31,214 nt of DNA from Lingula anatina (lineage: Eukaryota; Brachiopoda; Lingulata; Lingulida; Lingulidae), in NCBI RefSeq assembly GCF_001039355.2, contig NW_019773961.1, positions 1 to 31,214 on the forward strand, in the 5' to 3' direction. The notes under the pieces are model-generated. The model was not told the DNA's origin and searched no databases. It saw only the letters and a program-made list of their open reading frames with translations. A program made the translations under genes and the position numbers. Positions 19,379 through 29,100 of this stretch are shown here, piece by piece (position 1 is the first letter of the stretch; every line of letters starts with the position of its first letter).

Positions 19379-22232
19379 ATGGCGGCGCTTATTTTAAGGA
19401 GTGGGAATCAGAATAAATCAGGTAAAATACAATCGTTTTTTACAAATGGAATTCATTTACACGTTTCTGGGGTTGAATGTTGAAATGTAAAGACCATTCA
19501 CTGTATAAAGTTTTAAAGGGGGATACATTTTTCGTCTTCCTGGTTTTGTTTCTTGCAAATGCAAATGGCGGACGGAATTCCCCTAAAATTTATTGCACCT
19601 GTGCTTAAATCGCTTTTCTTTGTAATGCTTTAATATAGCTTTTACCATCCAATGTCAATTTTACATTTCTTTGAGGTTCTTATAGTTGTCGTTTTGATGT
19701 GAACAATATTCCGTTTGCTTGTCTCACAAGATATTTCCACTTGCAAAAACTGTTTTCAGTATTTGTGCACACTTTTCTCCGAGAAAAATAAACTTTTTAT
19801 GCTAGGACACCACATATCTCATGTGAATGTAAAAGCATATGTCTTCTTTTATGTCGTCTAGGTCAATTGGACGGTAGAAACATTCGAAGGGTGCAGCTGC
19901 TGTTATTTAGTAGACGTAATGGCAGACCAAAGGAGGGACTGCTTGAGATAAACCGGATAAAACTTGGTGACGGCTCCTTTCTGTGTATTACTATTACCAT
20001 TAAGTGGACAGCCGAACTGCATGCCTTGGTCGGACAATTCGTGTGTGTCCGTGAGACTGTAAATGGACTGTCAAGAGAGTACGTCTATATGGAACTTGAT
20101 AATATAGAACTTAGAAGATTCAAAGAGGTGAGAGAAGAACATGAGCAGGGTGCATATGTGTATGACGGCGGAACGGCAGCAGTACCAGGCAGCAGTACCA
20201 GATATAAAGACCTCGACAACGGAGGCATTTATCAGTATACCACCGTGGGGTGAGGGCGACTTAATGTTGTTGACTTACTAACCCTTTTAATTGATTTTCT
20301 GAAGAAAAAATTACTGTTCTACATTTAATCTTATATTTTTTCAATATTTAATGTTATTTATTTCATATTCCATCTTCATAATATTTGGTATTGCAAACAA
20401 ATTGCAGTGGAGTCCGTCTTTTCTTTATTTATGTACACTGTGTATTTATTATTCGTTTATTCCATTTACCGTCAGACTGGACAGAAATTTGGTAACCTTT
20501 CTCCATGATGAATTATCAAGAATGTATGGTTTGGAAGACAACGGTAGAGACCCCCTGCAACCATTTCCTGGGAGAATTGTGTAATTATAATGCATTGATC
20601 ATAAAAATGTGCCCCAGCAAAAATGTTTGAATTGTTTTAAAAACTGGAGATATAAGTAATTTGGATTTATGTTAAAAAGCCTTCGACCTTATCTTTAATC
20701 AAATGCATTGTTAAGAAGTTACCAGTAAACTGTTTTGTGTATCATGTACATATGACAATTAACAAAAGGAAAAACAAAATTGGAATCTTAATCGAAAAAA
20801 AAAGATTACTTCAAATACCCTGAGCAATTTTCCGCATTGGTTAATATGTTAGTTTTTTTTTATTCAGGAAATATCTTGGCAGTTTCTACGTTGTTGTGGC
20901 CGCCACTGAGGAGAACTTGATCCTCCAAGTCCTGGAGGAGGGCACCTATGAGTTCCAGGCTTTCAACCTTCGCCAAGTTCGAAGGGTAAGACTTAATTTG
21001 CACGAGAACCTTTGCCAGTAACTGAGGTAGCCTTCTTATTTACAAGACGCTCTTAAACCGAACTCTAAAGTACTGGAGAAAAGGAAAGTAAGAAATATAT
21101 ATCGTTTCAATAGCATGAGAGCAGAATAAAGCTGGGGCCATGGCAAATCCTAACTTCCACCCTAATAAAAATATTTAAGAGATTTCTACAAAAAAGAGTA
21201 AATTAAAACTAACACTTACTTTGCATGTCGGGGAGGATTCATAAACCATTGGTAAGTACGGGGAAGTTGTCGTTTACCCTAGGGAATTTCATACAGCTGT
21301 TATCCCTTATGGCAAATCCGTCTTCCCTACGCATTTTATTATTGCTCAAGGCCTTTGTTTTTCTAAAGAAAGGTTTGCATTTCTTGCAACTTATATGTGA
21401 ATTTCCAGGGGAAACTCCTTCTAGAACTTGTATTAGCAGTAATTTGCGTATATTATATGGTAGAATACGCGGTTTAACGGCACATGTGGTGAAATACGAC
21501 GGAATGTGAAGTGCCTAGTAAGCGTCTTCAAAATAACCCGTAAAGATACCTCATTTTGCATGCTTACCATGAAGCTTCGAAATAATATAAACAAGAAATT
21601 AAAAGTGCACTCATGAATTAATTAAATATTGAAAAAAAATTTTTGCAAATCGTCAAAAAAATAAACCAAAATGGAGAGCAGAAAAACTTGATTAGTCCAG
21701 AAACATGGCTTAACATGTATTTACCACTTCTACCATGTTATGAATAATGCCTGTACATATGTAACATATTAAAATAGCATGCTGACAGAAGCAGTAGACT
21801 CATTATACCACCTGAGCAGAAAACAGATCATGAAATACTTGACTGGCTTCTCAATCCAAAAAGTGAAACATGCTTAAGAGCCATACAATATGTCTAACTG
21901 AAAGTCTGAAGAAACGATAAACCCGTCACTAACAATAATGTTTTTTTTTTCTATTACTCAGTCATCATGCCATATGTATTTTGTATTTACATTGTTATAA
22001 AACTGATAGAAGAGCAGAAAGCCTGTAAAACTAACTGTGCACATTTGAGTGTTCAATAAAAAACATTTATTACACTTATCATTATCTTTTACAGGGAGAT
22101 GTGGAGGAGTTGGGGGAATTCGAAAGGGCATTAGACCAGAGACGAAAAGAAGAGGTTTTGAAATTGATGAAAGCCTTGATGGTTGACCCTCTGGACCCCC
22201 AGTATGCTCAGGCAATTCAAGTATCTGAGTAA
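19379..22232 (+). CDS. Gene X, unit B: unknown spliced protein, 228 or 263 aa
   Basis: Coding exons: 19379-19421, 19862-20249, 20868-20985 and 22095-22232. With the 20476-20580 exon included the product is 263 aa, without it 228 aa. Splice sites and phases (1, 2, 0) are identical to unit A, and the start ATGGCGGCG is the same. Exon 3 is 66 nt longer than in A, with a Gly/Ala/Ser-rich insertion (YDGGTAAVPGSSTR) before the shared DLDNGGIYQYTTVG. By eye only about half of the first 90 residues of exon 3 match unit A, whereas exons 4 and 5 (KYLGSFYVVVAATEENLI, MVDPLDPQYAQAIQVSE) are much closer. All exons are open, so both copies probably work. The intron before exon 5 is over 1 kb here versus about 310 bases in A. 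Function unknown. Confidence 0.82.
20476..20580 (+). other. Hidden conserved exon of gene X, unit B
   Basis: Partner of 8011-8106. It follows an ACCGTCAG acceptor and ends at the same GTAATT donor. It is 105 nt, nine longer than in A, yet still phase 2-2. The 35 residues include LSRMYGLEDNG and PFPGRIV, matching MSRMYCFEDNG and PFPGKIV in A. A TAA at 20582-20584 would end translation if the donor is not used. Confidence 0.72.
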
Positions 22233-22980
22233 TATACATCGTACAAAGAGTATCTGTACTACTACTTGTAGTAGTGTAATAATAAGGCAATATAAGTAGT
22301 GATAGTAGTAGAAGTATTAATAAGGCACCACAGGCTGTCAAAATTGGCCTAAGCGAGGAATGCTGAAAATTGGCCGACTTCATTACGTTTGACTATGTAC
22401 AATGTGTTTAGCTACCAGTAATTACACCTAGCTGCGTAAGTCGATAACAAATACTGATTGTGGGCGAAAAAATTGTATCAAGCTCCTAAAGTTATATATC
22501 AAAAGTTTATCTTACTTAGTCGGCTAACCAATGTCAGCGGTCCACGCCTAGACCCTCAAAAATGGATTTTAGTGAAAAAGAAATTTTATGCATCTTTTCA
22601 CTTGGTATTATGTACCACACGTTACTGAATCTTAATAAAAAACTATGAAAAACGATAAGAAAAATATATCAAAGAAGCTATTAGGTAAGTTCTTGCATAG
22701 ATTGGCTGTTGCTTTCTTTTTTTTCTTTTTCATTCTTTCTTTTTTTTTTTTTTTTTTTGCAATTATTTCATTTATCTCAAAACAAAGTAAGTAAATATAG
22801 ATTAATAATGTAAATATAGTTAGTTTGAAAAAATGCCCATTTGAAAAAAATGAAAAATGACACATGGACAAAAAAAAAAGAAAAAAGTTTGTTTTAACTA
22901 TTTAAGTATACAAAAATTAGAAGAGTTTTAAGGAGGTAAATTCAGTGTTAATTTTATTAACTGAAAAACATAAAATTGTA
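22233..22980 (+). other. 3' flanking DNA of gene X, unit B
   Basis: Aligns with 8958-9490. It has short TAG/TAA runs, a polyadenylation signal at 22634-22639 and poly-T at about 22738-22759. An open frame on the minus strand (21958-22383) crosses gene X exon 5 and has no support. Confidence 0.5.
22634..22639 (+). terminator. Candidate polyadenylation signal of gene X (unit B)
   Basis: AATAAA about 400 bases past the stop codon. The unit A counterpart reads AATCAA. Confidence 0.4.
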
Positions 22981-22989
22981 TGAATTAAT

Positions 22990-23228
22990 AATATTTAACC
23001 AATTAAAAATTGATAAAGATATAAAGGAGAAGTGAGCAAACGAAGGAGAGATATGTGTAATAAGTTAAAGATTGCGGTCGAGACAGCAGGAAATGTAAAC
23101 GTTCAAGTGGATAACCCAGATACTACCCTCTCAAAATTAAGGACAACCGAAAGTCTCTCGACGTATCGTCAGATCAAGCGGGATTCCAGGAGATTTGGGG
23201 AAAAGTTGACCATTGATTCTGGAACAAT
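22990..23228 (+). pseudogene. Conserved open-frame block, truncated by a THAP element (unit B)
   Basis: Partner of 9494-9860. The frame is open from 23032 (VSKRRRDMCNKLK, ETAGNVNVQVDNPDTTLSKL, RDSRRFGEKLTIDSGT) and then runs into the left end of the inserted element at 23229. Unit A keeps the downstream sequence (TTGTACGTAAACTTCATAG) that here resumes at 24021. Unrecognised; possibly an exon of a lost gene. Confidence 0.45.
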
Positions 23229-24018
23229 GAGGTATACCAGCCCGCTTGGCGCCAGGTGTCGCTAGTGTGAATTCAGTCCTTCCACAGTCGCCATGTTGGA
23301 AATCATATACGTTGACTGTGGCACTGGCCTTAATAAACATGCCTCAGTATTGTTGTGTACCTGAATGTCAAAGTCGGCAAGGTGGGCATAATTTTCCTGA
23401 GGATTCAGGGCTTCGTTTGAAGTGAAGGGTTGCCCATGTCAACACACCTTCCATGTTAAAAGGACAGTTACAACTTGACCCAGGCACAGTAATTAGGCCC
23501 CTAAAGATAGACAAGTTGCCTCAAAAAGAATACACGTAGAAAGGTTAATTGATCTTGGAAAAACTTATAAAGTTTTGGAAAGAGAGCTCCATAGCAAGAA
23601 AGTGCCCCTAGGAAGTANTACATTTACTTAGTATAAAAATCTTCCGTGCTACTAAAACAAAATATGAGCGTAGGCCTACTCGTACCTACAGTAGTCTACA
23701 TGTACATAACATGTCAGATTTGACACACACACCTCGACTAATTTTTGATTTTTTCAAGGAAAATAGTTAGCATTCGTGTTTTTCAAGCACTAAATGAAAA
23801 GAAAACACATACCTTCCAGTCAATTCACATTTTCATCCAGATGTTATGGCACCACATTCAAGTAAATTGCGTTTGAGTTTGTTCACAGTCAGCGACACGT
23901 GCACACGCTCCATGTTAAACTCTGGTGTAAAGCCGTGAGCGAGATTCTGCGAGATTTTAGAAGGACTGCTTTCACCCCCACGCCATCTAGCGGCAGACCC
24001 TTAAAGCGGGTATTCCCC
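23229..24018 (+). mobile_element. About 790-bp TIR element carrying a THAP-domain fragment (P-like)
   Basis: Left end GAGGTATACCAGCCCGC and right end, reversed, GGGGAATACCCGCTTTA are similar. Unit A shows the uninterrupted site (AACAATTGTACG, about 9840), with AT duplicated on either side here. THAP domains are the DNA-binding part of P-element transposases, so a non-autonomous P-like element is the best reading. The short AT duplication rather than 8 bp is unexpected, and the ends may be slightly misplaced. One unresolved base is at 23618. Confidence 0.6.
23339..23425 (+). pseudogene. THAP zinc-finger fragment
   Basis: ATG at 23339 opens 28 codons: MPQYCCVPECQSRQGGHNFP, then EDSGLRLK. The C-x4-C pair and the HxFP motif are the start of a THAP (C2CH) domain. 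The next codon is TGA (23423-23425), where THAP domains have an invariant Trp (TGG), so one base change probably made the stop. The later Cys-x2-His pair is not visible downstream, so the fragment is dead. Confidence 0.65.
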
Positions 24019-24239
24019 ATTGTACATAAACTTCATAGACATGCGGTTTCCAAAAAAGGGGAGTTACGTCTGTCAAAATAGAAAACAAATTTTAAAAAAC
24101 AGCAGATTTGAGGTTTGTTTAGAAATAAATCAGAGAAATTTTAAGTGATATTTTAAATCTAGGAAAAATGTTGCTTGATTATGGTTAAAAATTTTAACCT
24201 TAATACATACTCATGCAAATAGCACTTTCAACGCATAAA

Positions 24240-24490
24240 AAGTTGTTATCAAAAACACTCTTTCTGAACACCATATCTGTTGAATTTTTTAATCTCAAGT
24301 AATTCTATGGTGTTCCATTTCAGAGAAATTTTCTTTTGTTTAGCTTCTATTTGAGATTTAGGTGGTCTATTTTGGCAACGTACATATTTGGGCAGGTCGC
24401 ATGGAATTAGAAAGGCATGGGATATAATGGACTGGTCAGGGCAGGTGTGACAGAAATGGTAGTCCTTGGAAAATCCGAGGTCCCACATAA
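24240..24490 (-). other. Conserved minus-strand open block (unit B)
   Basis: Open for 79 codons from 24488 with MWDLGFSKDYHFCHTC, then HAFLIPC, LPKYVRCQNRP and KKISLKWNT. The four Cys (CHTC...C...C) could be a small zinc ribbon. The unit A copy has a stop and a frameshift (10030-10310). No splice context is evident. It may be a transposon or lost-gene relic. Confidence 0.35.
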
Positions 24491-24592
24491 TAAGAACAAA
24501 AAAGGGTTAGTCAAAAGTTTTGAAGTCAGAATTAGGAATAAATGTCACTTGCACGAAAAAAGGGGCAGTTTCTAACGGATTACCATTCCTGC

Positions 24593-24621
24593 CACACACA
24601 CACACACACACACACATTATT

Positions 24622-24654
<33 letters not shown>

Positions 24655-24655
24655 T
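24593..24655. repeat. (CA)n then (ATT/TTTA)n microsatellite
   Basis: CA dinucleotides followed by ATT and TTTA units. Absent from the matching unit A position. Confidence 0.9.
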
Positions 24656-25761
24656 TATATTATTTTTTTTATTATCATTATAATTTTTTTTTCACTACAG
24701 CAATAAGAATTTAACCAAGCAACGAGCAACGTTATATAGTGCAGTGTTTAAAATATGCATTTTACTTACAGACACCGTGTGTGTCTGTATATATTCTGAT
24801 CACTTCGTCTGCCCATATACTGGGGCCGTCCAACACACATTCGCCGTTCGTCCTATTCTGCTAAATTGCTGCATTTTCCTATAAACCTTATTTTTTGTCA
24901 GCCTAGTCTGGTATAAAAGTAGGTTTTCTATGAAAAACAGCATGAACCGAATTGTTTGATGACTTTTTCTTTCATTCATTTTCATTCTACTATTCATTTA
25001 TTTATTTATTTATCTATTTGAAAAAAATGTTGCATTGATATTTCCTGTTTGGTGTCTGTTTGTATACTAGTTTTTTACTAGTTATAGAAGTTAAGTATTC
25101 AAAGTTTATTTAATCTGTCACGAAACTGCACATTTAGTTAGATTTATACACGCACATAATGCACTGTAAATATCCTGTTTATTGATATCACCGAGTGTTT
25201 TCTAAAATTGATGTTTTTATAGCACATACTATAACAACGAAATATATCCCAGATAGCAATAATAAGTTTGATAGTATTTGATTTAGTCTTGGATCTATGA
25301 TACAAAACATTATAGTGAGTAACGTGCAATGATTACTGATCACTGGAAAGTGAACGTAAGATGCCTAGCCACTTTTATGTTGTATCGGGAGTTCAGATAG
25401 TTGCATTTTTAATATCGTTTTGACCTTTTTGTGAATGAACAACTTTTTCATATTTTTATCGGTATTTTTTAATTGAAGTGATTCTTTTTTTTTTATAAGC
25501 GTATTTGTTTTGCAATTGATATTTAATGAGGAAAATGGTCCAATTAGCTCTGATGTAAATATTTCACAAAACCAAAAATTGCTTAAGTGACTTAGCAGTA
25601 AGTTTGGATAAAACCCTACTACTTTTATGGTCTACAGAGAAGAGTCAATTTTAGCGATTACTGTCAGCTTTCACAATGAACATCAAAGTAAAAAAGGTCA
25701 TATCGCACTTTTTATATTGTAATCAAATGACTGTAAATAAAATGACTGTGTGCATATCTGC

Positions 25762-25763
<2 letters not shown>

Positions 25764-25801
<38 letters not shown>

Positions 25802-25802
25802 T
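25764..25802. repeat. (TTTA)n microsatellite
   Basis: About ten TTTA units. Confidence 0.9.
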
Positions 25803-26571
25803 CCAGCGTACTCCTGATTGTCCAACATAACGGTCACAGCTAATAATTCTAGGTTAATGTATTGAAAATATTCAAATAATGTGTTAAATTCTTTTAGAGA
25901 AACTGAAAGGAAACTCTCTTCTCGCTGAGAATGACATTTTGAATATTAATCTCGTTGTTCTATCATACAGTTGAAAGTTCAGACACTGAAATATATCATA
26001 TCCAACGCCAGATGGGCAACATCATTCTTACATGGTTAAAAACTGGGTCATTGCTGGATGATTCACATTCCTTTATAATTTTTATGGTATGAAAAGGTGC
26101 ATTATTTGTTTTTCTTTTCTTCTATGTATTTGAATATTGCATAAAATCATTGTGAAATTAAAATATAAAAACAACTTTAGAAATTGCTGATGATGAACAT
26201 TACACGAAATGCAATAAATAACCATTTTATCTTATTGACATATTTTACTAAAATTTACCTAACCATTTTTTAAATTAACGACGTCATGAGCTGAAGAATG
26301 AGAACAAAGAGACGTGAGAGACAAGAAGTGGCAAAAATAGTAATGCATTATATTCATGGCTGAAGATTTTTTACAGCTTACAACAATATAAAATAAAAGG
26401 AAGCGTTTTACTTCCCAACCTTTAATTATTATTGGTTTTCTTACCCTATCAAACCAAACCTAGAATATGACCACTCCTGTTGCCGCCATACTTAATTAGA
26501 ACAACATGATCTCCAAAACCAGCAAAAATAATTTTTCACTTTGTGCAAATTATAAACTGGATCTGGTGCTA

Positions 26572-26785
26572 CACACACTGGACAATAGAAGTGTCACCCC
26601 CTGAATCAAAGTAATCAAATTTATTAACCTGAAGAGGCGGAATATAAGCAATGTCAGAATATCGAAACAGTTGAATTGTTCAGTCAGATAGATAAAATGA
26701 TACCAGGAGCATATCATTCAACAGTCATTTATCTCCCCCAAAGTATTGGTTCAGTAGGGGTGACACTTCTATTGTCCAGTGTGTG
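26572..26785. mobile_element. 214-bp mariner-type MITE
   Basis: CACACACTGGACAATAGAAG at the left is perfectly inverted at the right and continues through TGTCACCCC. TA flanks both ends (26570-26571, 26786-26787), the Tc1/mariner hallmark. Non-coding, about 700 bases upstream of the GPCR promoter. Confidence 0.85.
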
Positions 26786-27049
26786 TACATAAATGGAGGA
26801 CCACAACAGGTTATGTATGGTGACTAAAAGCAAACTTTGGAGTTGAAGACACGGAATGTTATGGACGCGTGCCTATAGACAGTAATACTATCGAGAGCAG
26901 GAAGAGAAATATTGGAAATTTTGTTTGTCTCAGGAAAAGATTATTTGTCATAAGAGGTCCGGTCTTAATCACCCTCTACTTAATGCCAAACTAAGCACTA
27001 TAGTGTCTTCCTCTTATTTTCAAAACGTTAATATTGGACAGGAATTAGG

Positions 27050-27159
27050 AATTTACTTCAATCAACAGCTAATGTTGACAGCTTATATTACCTCCGATAT
27101 TGAAGGTAATATTGAAGGTTATATTAGCTGTAAATATCAGCTGTTGATTGAAGTAAATT
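27050..27159. repeat. 110-nt near-perfect hairpin
   Basis: Positions 27050-27070 and 27139-27159 are perfect 21-base inverted repeats. Pairing continues inward with scattered mismatches (ACAGCTWATAT, ACCTYC) to leave a very small loop. It could be a tiny foldback transposon or a transcribed hairpin RNA. Confidence 0.75.
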
Positions 27160-27446
27160 ACTTTACTCTCATAACATTACACAGCTTATGAAATTCTTCT
27201 TTGAGTTAATTATTATTGGAGGAATTCAACTGCCTCTCTTGTGCTTTGGTTCTAGTTGTCCTTCAGATGGATTCCGGAGAATCAAAAGATTAATGCTTTA
27301 CATTATTTTGAATGCCAATGCTATGAGAAAAGAAAATTACTGCAAGGTCCATTTACAAGAAGTAAAATAAAAGATATGGGGTGGAAGAACCGTATCTGTA
27401 AGCGAATTTCCCTCTCAATGAGTCCAAGGGTCAAGTTGAAGCTTAA

Positions 27447-27508
27447 GACGTCACGCGTCAGCGCCATCTTCCAGGTATAAAAGCATGTTCCAGGAACACA
27501 TGCATTCA
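27447..27508 (+). promoter_or_regulatory. GPCR core promoter: CRE-like site, TATA box, initiator
   Basis: GACGTCAC at 27447-27454 resembles a CRE. TATAAAAG is at 27476-27483, and TTCAGAC with A at 27508 fits an initiator 32 bases downstream of the TATA start. Transcription from here would exclude the ATG at 27485 and leave 27581 as the first in-frame ATG used. Confidence 0.6.
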
Positions 27509-27580
27509 GACGTTTCCGGCTTGTGGACGACTTTCCGGCACTTTTCTTTGCTCTGCAATTTTCATTTAGTTTTGAAAGCC

Positions 27581-28711
27581 ATGAATGCGACTGAGATGTC
27601 GGTCAACGGTAGCTTCTCATTTTCTGAAAAAGACGAAAAGGAGGAGGGCATCCCTGACTTGGCTTTCATCAATCTGTTGTATTTTGCTTTAGGTGGCATT
27701 GGGATTTCTCTCGTTTGTGTGGTTGGATTTAGCCTGAATTTTCTTTCAGTGGCTGTATTTTCACATTTCGAGAAACGGACCCCGTCTGTATTCCTGCTGA
27801 TATGCTTAGCAATGGCTGATAACGCAAATATCTTAGTGACGGTCTTTAACTTCAGCGTCCCGGCCATGTACCCGTATACAGGGTGGTTCAAAGATTACTT
27901 TTTTTCCCGGATAGCACACACCCGGCTTCTGTATGGGTTGAAAAACTGCCTCTTCCTGATCCCACCCTGGTTAGTAGTTCTCGTTTCTTTCGATCGTTAT
28001 CTGCATCTTTGCTCTGGGAATGCCCTTCGAAGTGAACCAACAGCAAGCATTAAGGCTTGGGCGTTAAGAGTTGGCGGTGTCGTGCTTTTTGCTTGTCTCA
28101 TAGATGTTCCCCGGTATTTCTTTGGGTCACTACCTGAGCGTCCTTGCCCCCTGAATACGACGTCTCCGGTTTTTTGTCTCGGCGCCCCTTTTCCAGTTTC
28201 AGAATACCACAAAGCGTACGGCGTTTTTACTTACGTTTTTGTGCACTTCTTGGTCCCTTTCCTTATCGTCTTGGTTCTGAATGTCAAGATGACTCACTAC
28301 ATGGCGGTTCTCGCCAAGGATCCGACCATGATCGGCATGCACAAGTTGGGCGTTCATCGCACTTTCATCAAAATGACCTTGGTTATCGCCGTTACCACTA
28401 TGGCGGCCTCTTTGACCGTGTCTCTGTCTTTTCTCTTTGGGCTCTTCGGAAACCAGCGCATTGGTGAAATGCGAGGAATGGTTATTGTATACCCTGTGAT
28501 AATTATGGTCTGTACACTAAGCTCATGCGTTAATTTCTTCATTTATGGTCTTTTCGGGAAACAATTCAGACGCACTTTGAAGTCGTTATGTTGCCGAAAG
28601 CCGAGAAAAGAGGGACAAGCTGCTCGCGCTGTGGCAGAACGGAAAAGAAATGCAAAGATGGAAGAGCCAAAGCCAAAAGTGCCAGCTATCTCCACCATAG
28701 GTTCTGCTTGA
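27581..28711 (+). CDS. Intronless class A GPCR, FMRFamide/neuropeptide-receptor-like, 376 aa
   Basis: The open frame begins at 27485, but a TATA box at 27476 makes that ATG upstream of the start site, so 27581 (GCCATGA) is chosen. Seven hydrophobic segments lie at about 33-58, 69-92, 112-137, 159-178, 213-236, 261-287 and 299-323. Class A markers: N53 in TM1, LAMAD with D80 in TM2, DRY at 138-140, W160 in TM4, P226 in TM5, N318-x3-Y322 in TM7. Oddities: no Pro or CWxP in TM6, the NPxxY Pro is Phe, and the usual TM3 Cys (position 3.25) is T114 although C189 and C199 lie in loop 2. N-glycosylation sites are N2, N9 and N192. C337-C338 is a likely palmitoylation site, and the tail is Lys/Arg-rich. 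Overall pattern suggests a peptide-receptor lineage; the ligand is unknown. Confidence 0.85.
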   Translation: MNATEMSVNGSFSFSEKDEKEEGIPDLAFINLLYFALGGIGISLVCVVGFSLNFLSVAVFSHFEKRTPSVFLLICLAMADNANILVTVFNFSVPAMYPYTGWFKDYFFSRIAHTRLLYGLKNCLFLIPPWLVVLVSFDRYLHLCSGNALRSEPTASIKAWALRVGGVVLFACLIDVPRYFFGSLPERPCPLNTTSPVFCLGAPFPVSEYHKAYGVFTYVFVHFLVPFLIVLVLNVKMTHYMAVLAKDPTMIGMHKLGVHRTFIKMTLVIAVTTMAASLTVSLSFLFGLFGNQRIGEMRGMVIVYPVIIMVCTLSSCVNFFIYGLFGKQFRRTLKSLCCRKPRKEGQAARAVAERKRNAKMEEPKPKVPAISTIGSA

Positions 28712-29100
28712 GCAGGAGAGACGAGTCCCTTATAGCAAGGTAAATTAACAATATCGAATACCTGTATTTGTCTTTGACTTTTTTTCCTCTCGTTGCTATA
28801 ATTTGTATGGCATAAGTTTATGGCATAAGTAGAACCAAACGTACCAAACACTACAATGGTAAAAAGATGTCCGATTTTAATAATGTTTTGAGAACAGAAC
28901 GCAATGATTAAGGTCATTGGCATACAAGAACTATAAGGCAAGCATCAGTGACATATCTTTCATTGTTTTTTTCCGTTCGTAAAACTACATGCTACTTCTG
29001 TAGTGTTTGTTTTAAAGTTTAACAGGTCATCGCATTTCGTCTTTTCAAAAAGTTCCAATTGTTTTTCTTTTGGAGAACCAGTATGGTCGAATTTTTCACT
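28712..29100. other. 3' flank of the GPCR
   Basis: No gene and no canonical AATAAA found. AT-rich single-copy sequence. Confidence 0.5.

Larger units (their letters stand above)
11600..25960. repeat. Unit B of a tandem three-gene duplication
   Basis: Second copy of the unit, same order and orientation as unit A. Introns and intergenic DNA still align but carry many substitutions and indels, so the duplication is old and not an assembly artefact. Unit B has lost its Kar5 gene, keeps the other two genes open, and has acquired a THAP element (23229-24018), a MITE in the Kar5 exon (12334-12479), a TIR element (16379-16662) and the hammerhead/hairpin block (about 13103-13700). Confidence 0.9.
24500..26571. 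other. Non-coding end of unit B and start of unique DNA
   Basis: AT-rich with (CA)n (24593-24617), ATT/TTTA runs (24618-24670), (TTTA)n (25002-25016 and 25764-25802) and blocks aligning to unit A up to about 25910. From about 25960 no homology to unit A is visible. No gene is seen. Confidence 0.6.

Noticed and set aside
21958-22383. 141-codon minus-strand open frame with a hydrophobic Leu-rich run
   Set aside because: It overlaps gene X exon 5 on the other strand, and the hydrophobic run comes from TAG/TAA microsatellite sequence.
26180-26210. CTGATGA ... GAAA resembling a hammerhead core
   Set aside because: The intervening bases form no stem II and there is no stem III; chance match.
28144-28467. 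107-codon plus-strand frame and several minus-strand frames over the GPCR
   Set aside because: Shadows of the receptor coding sequence.
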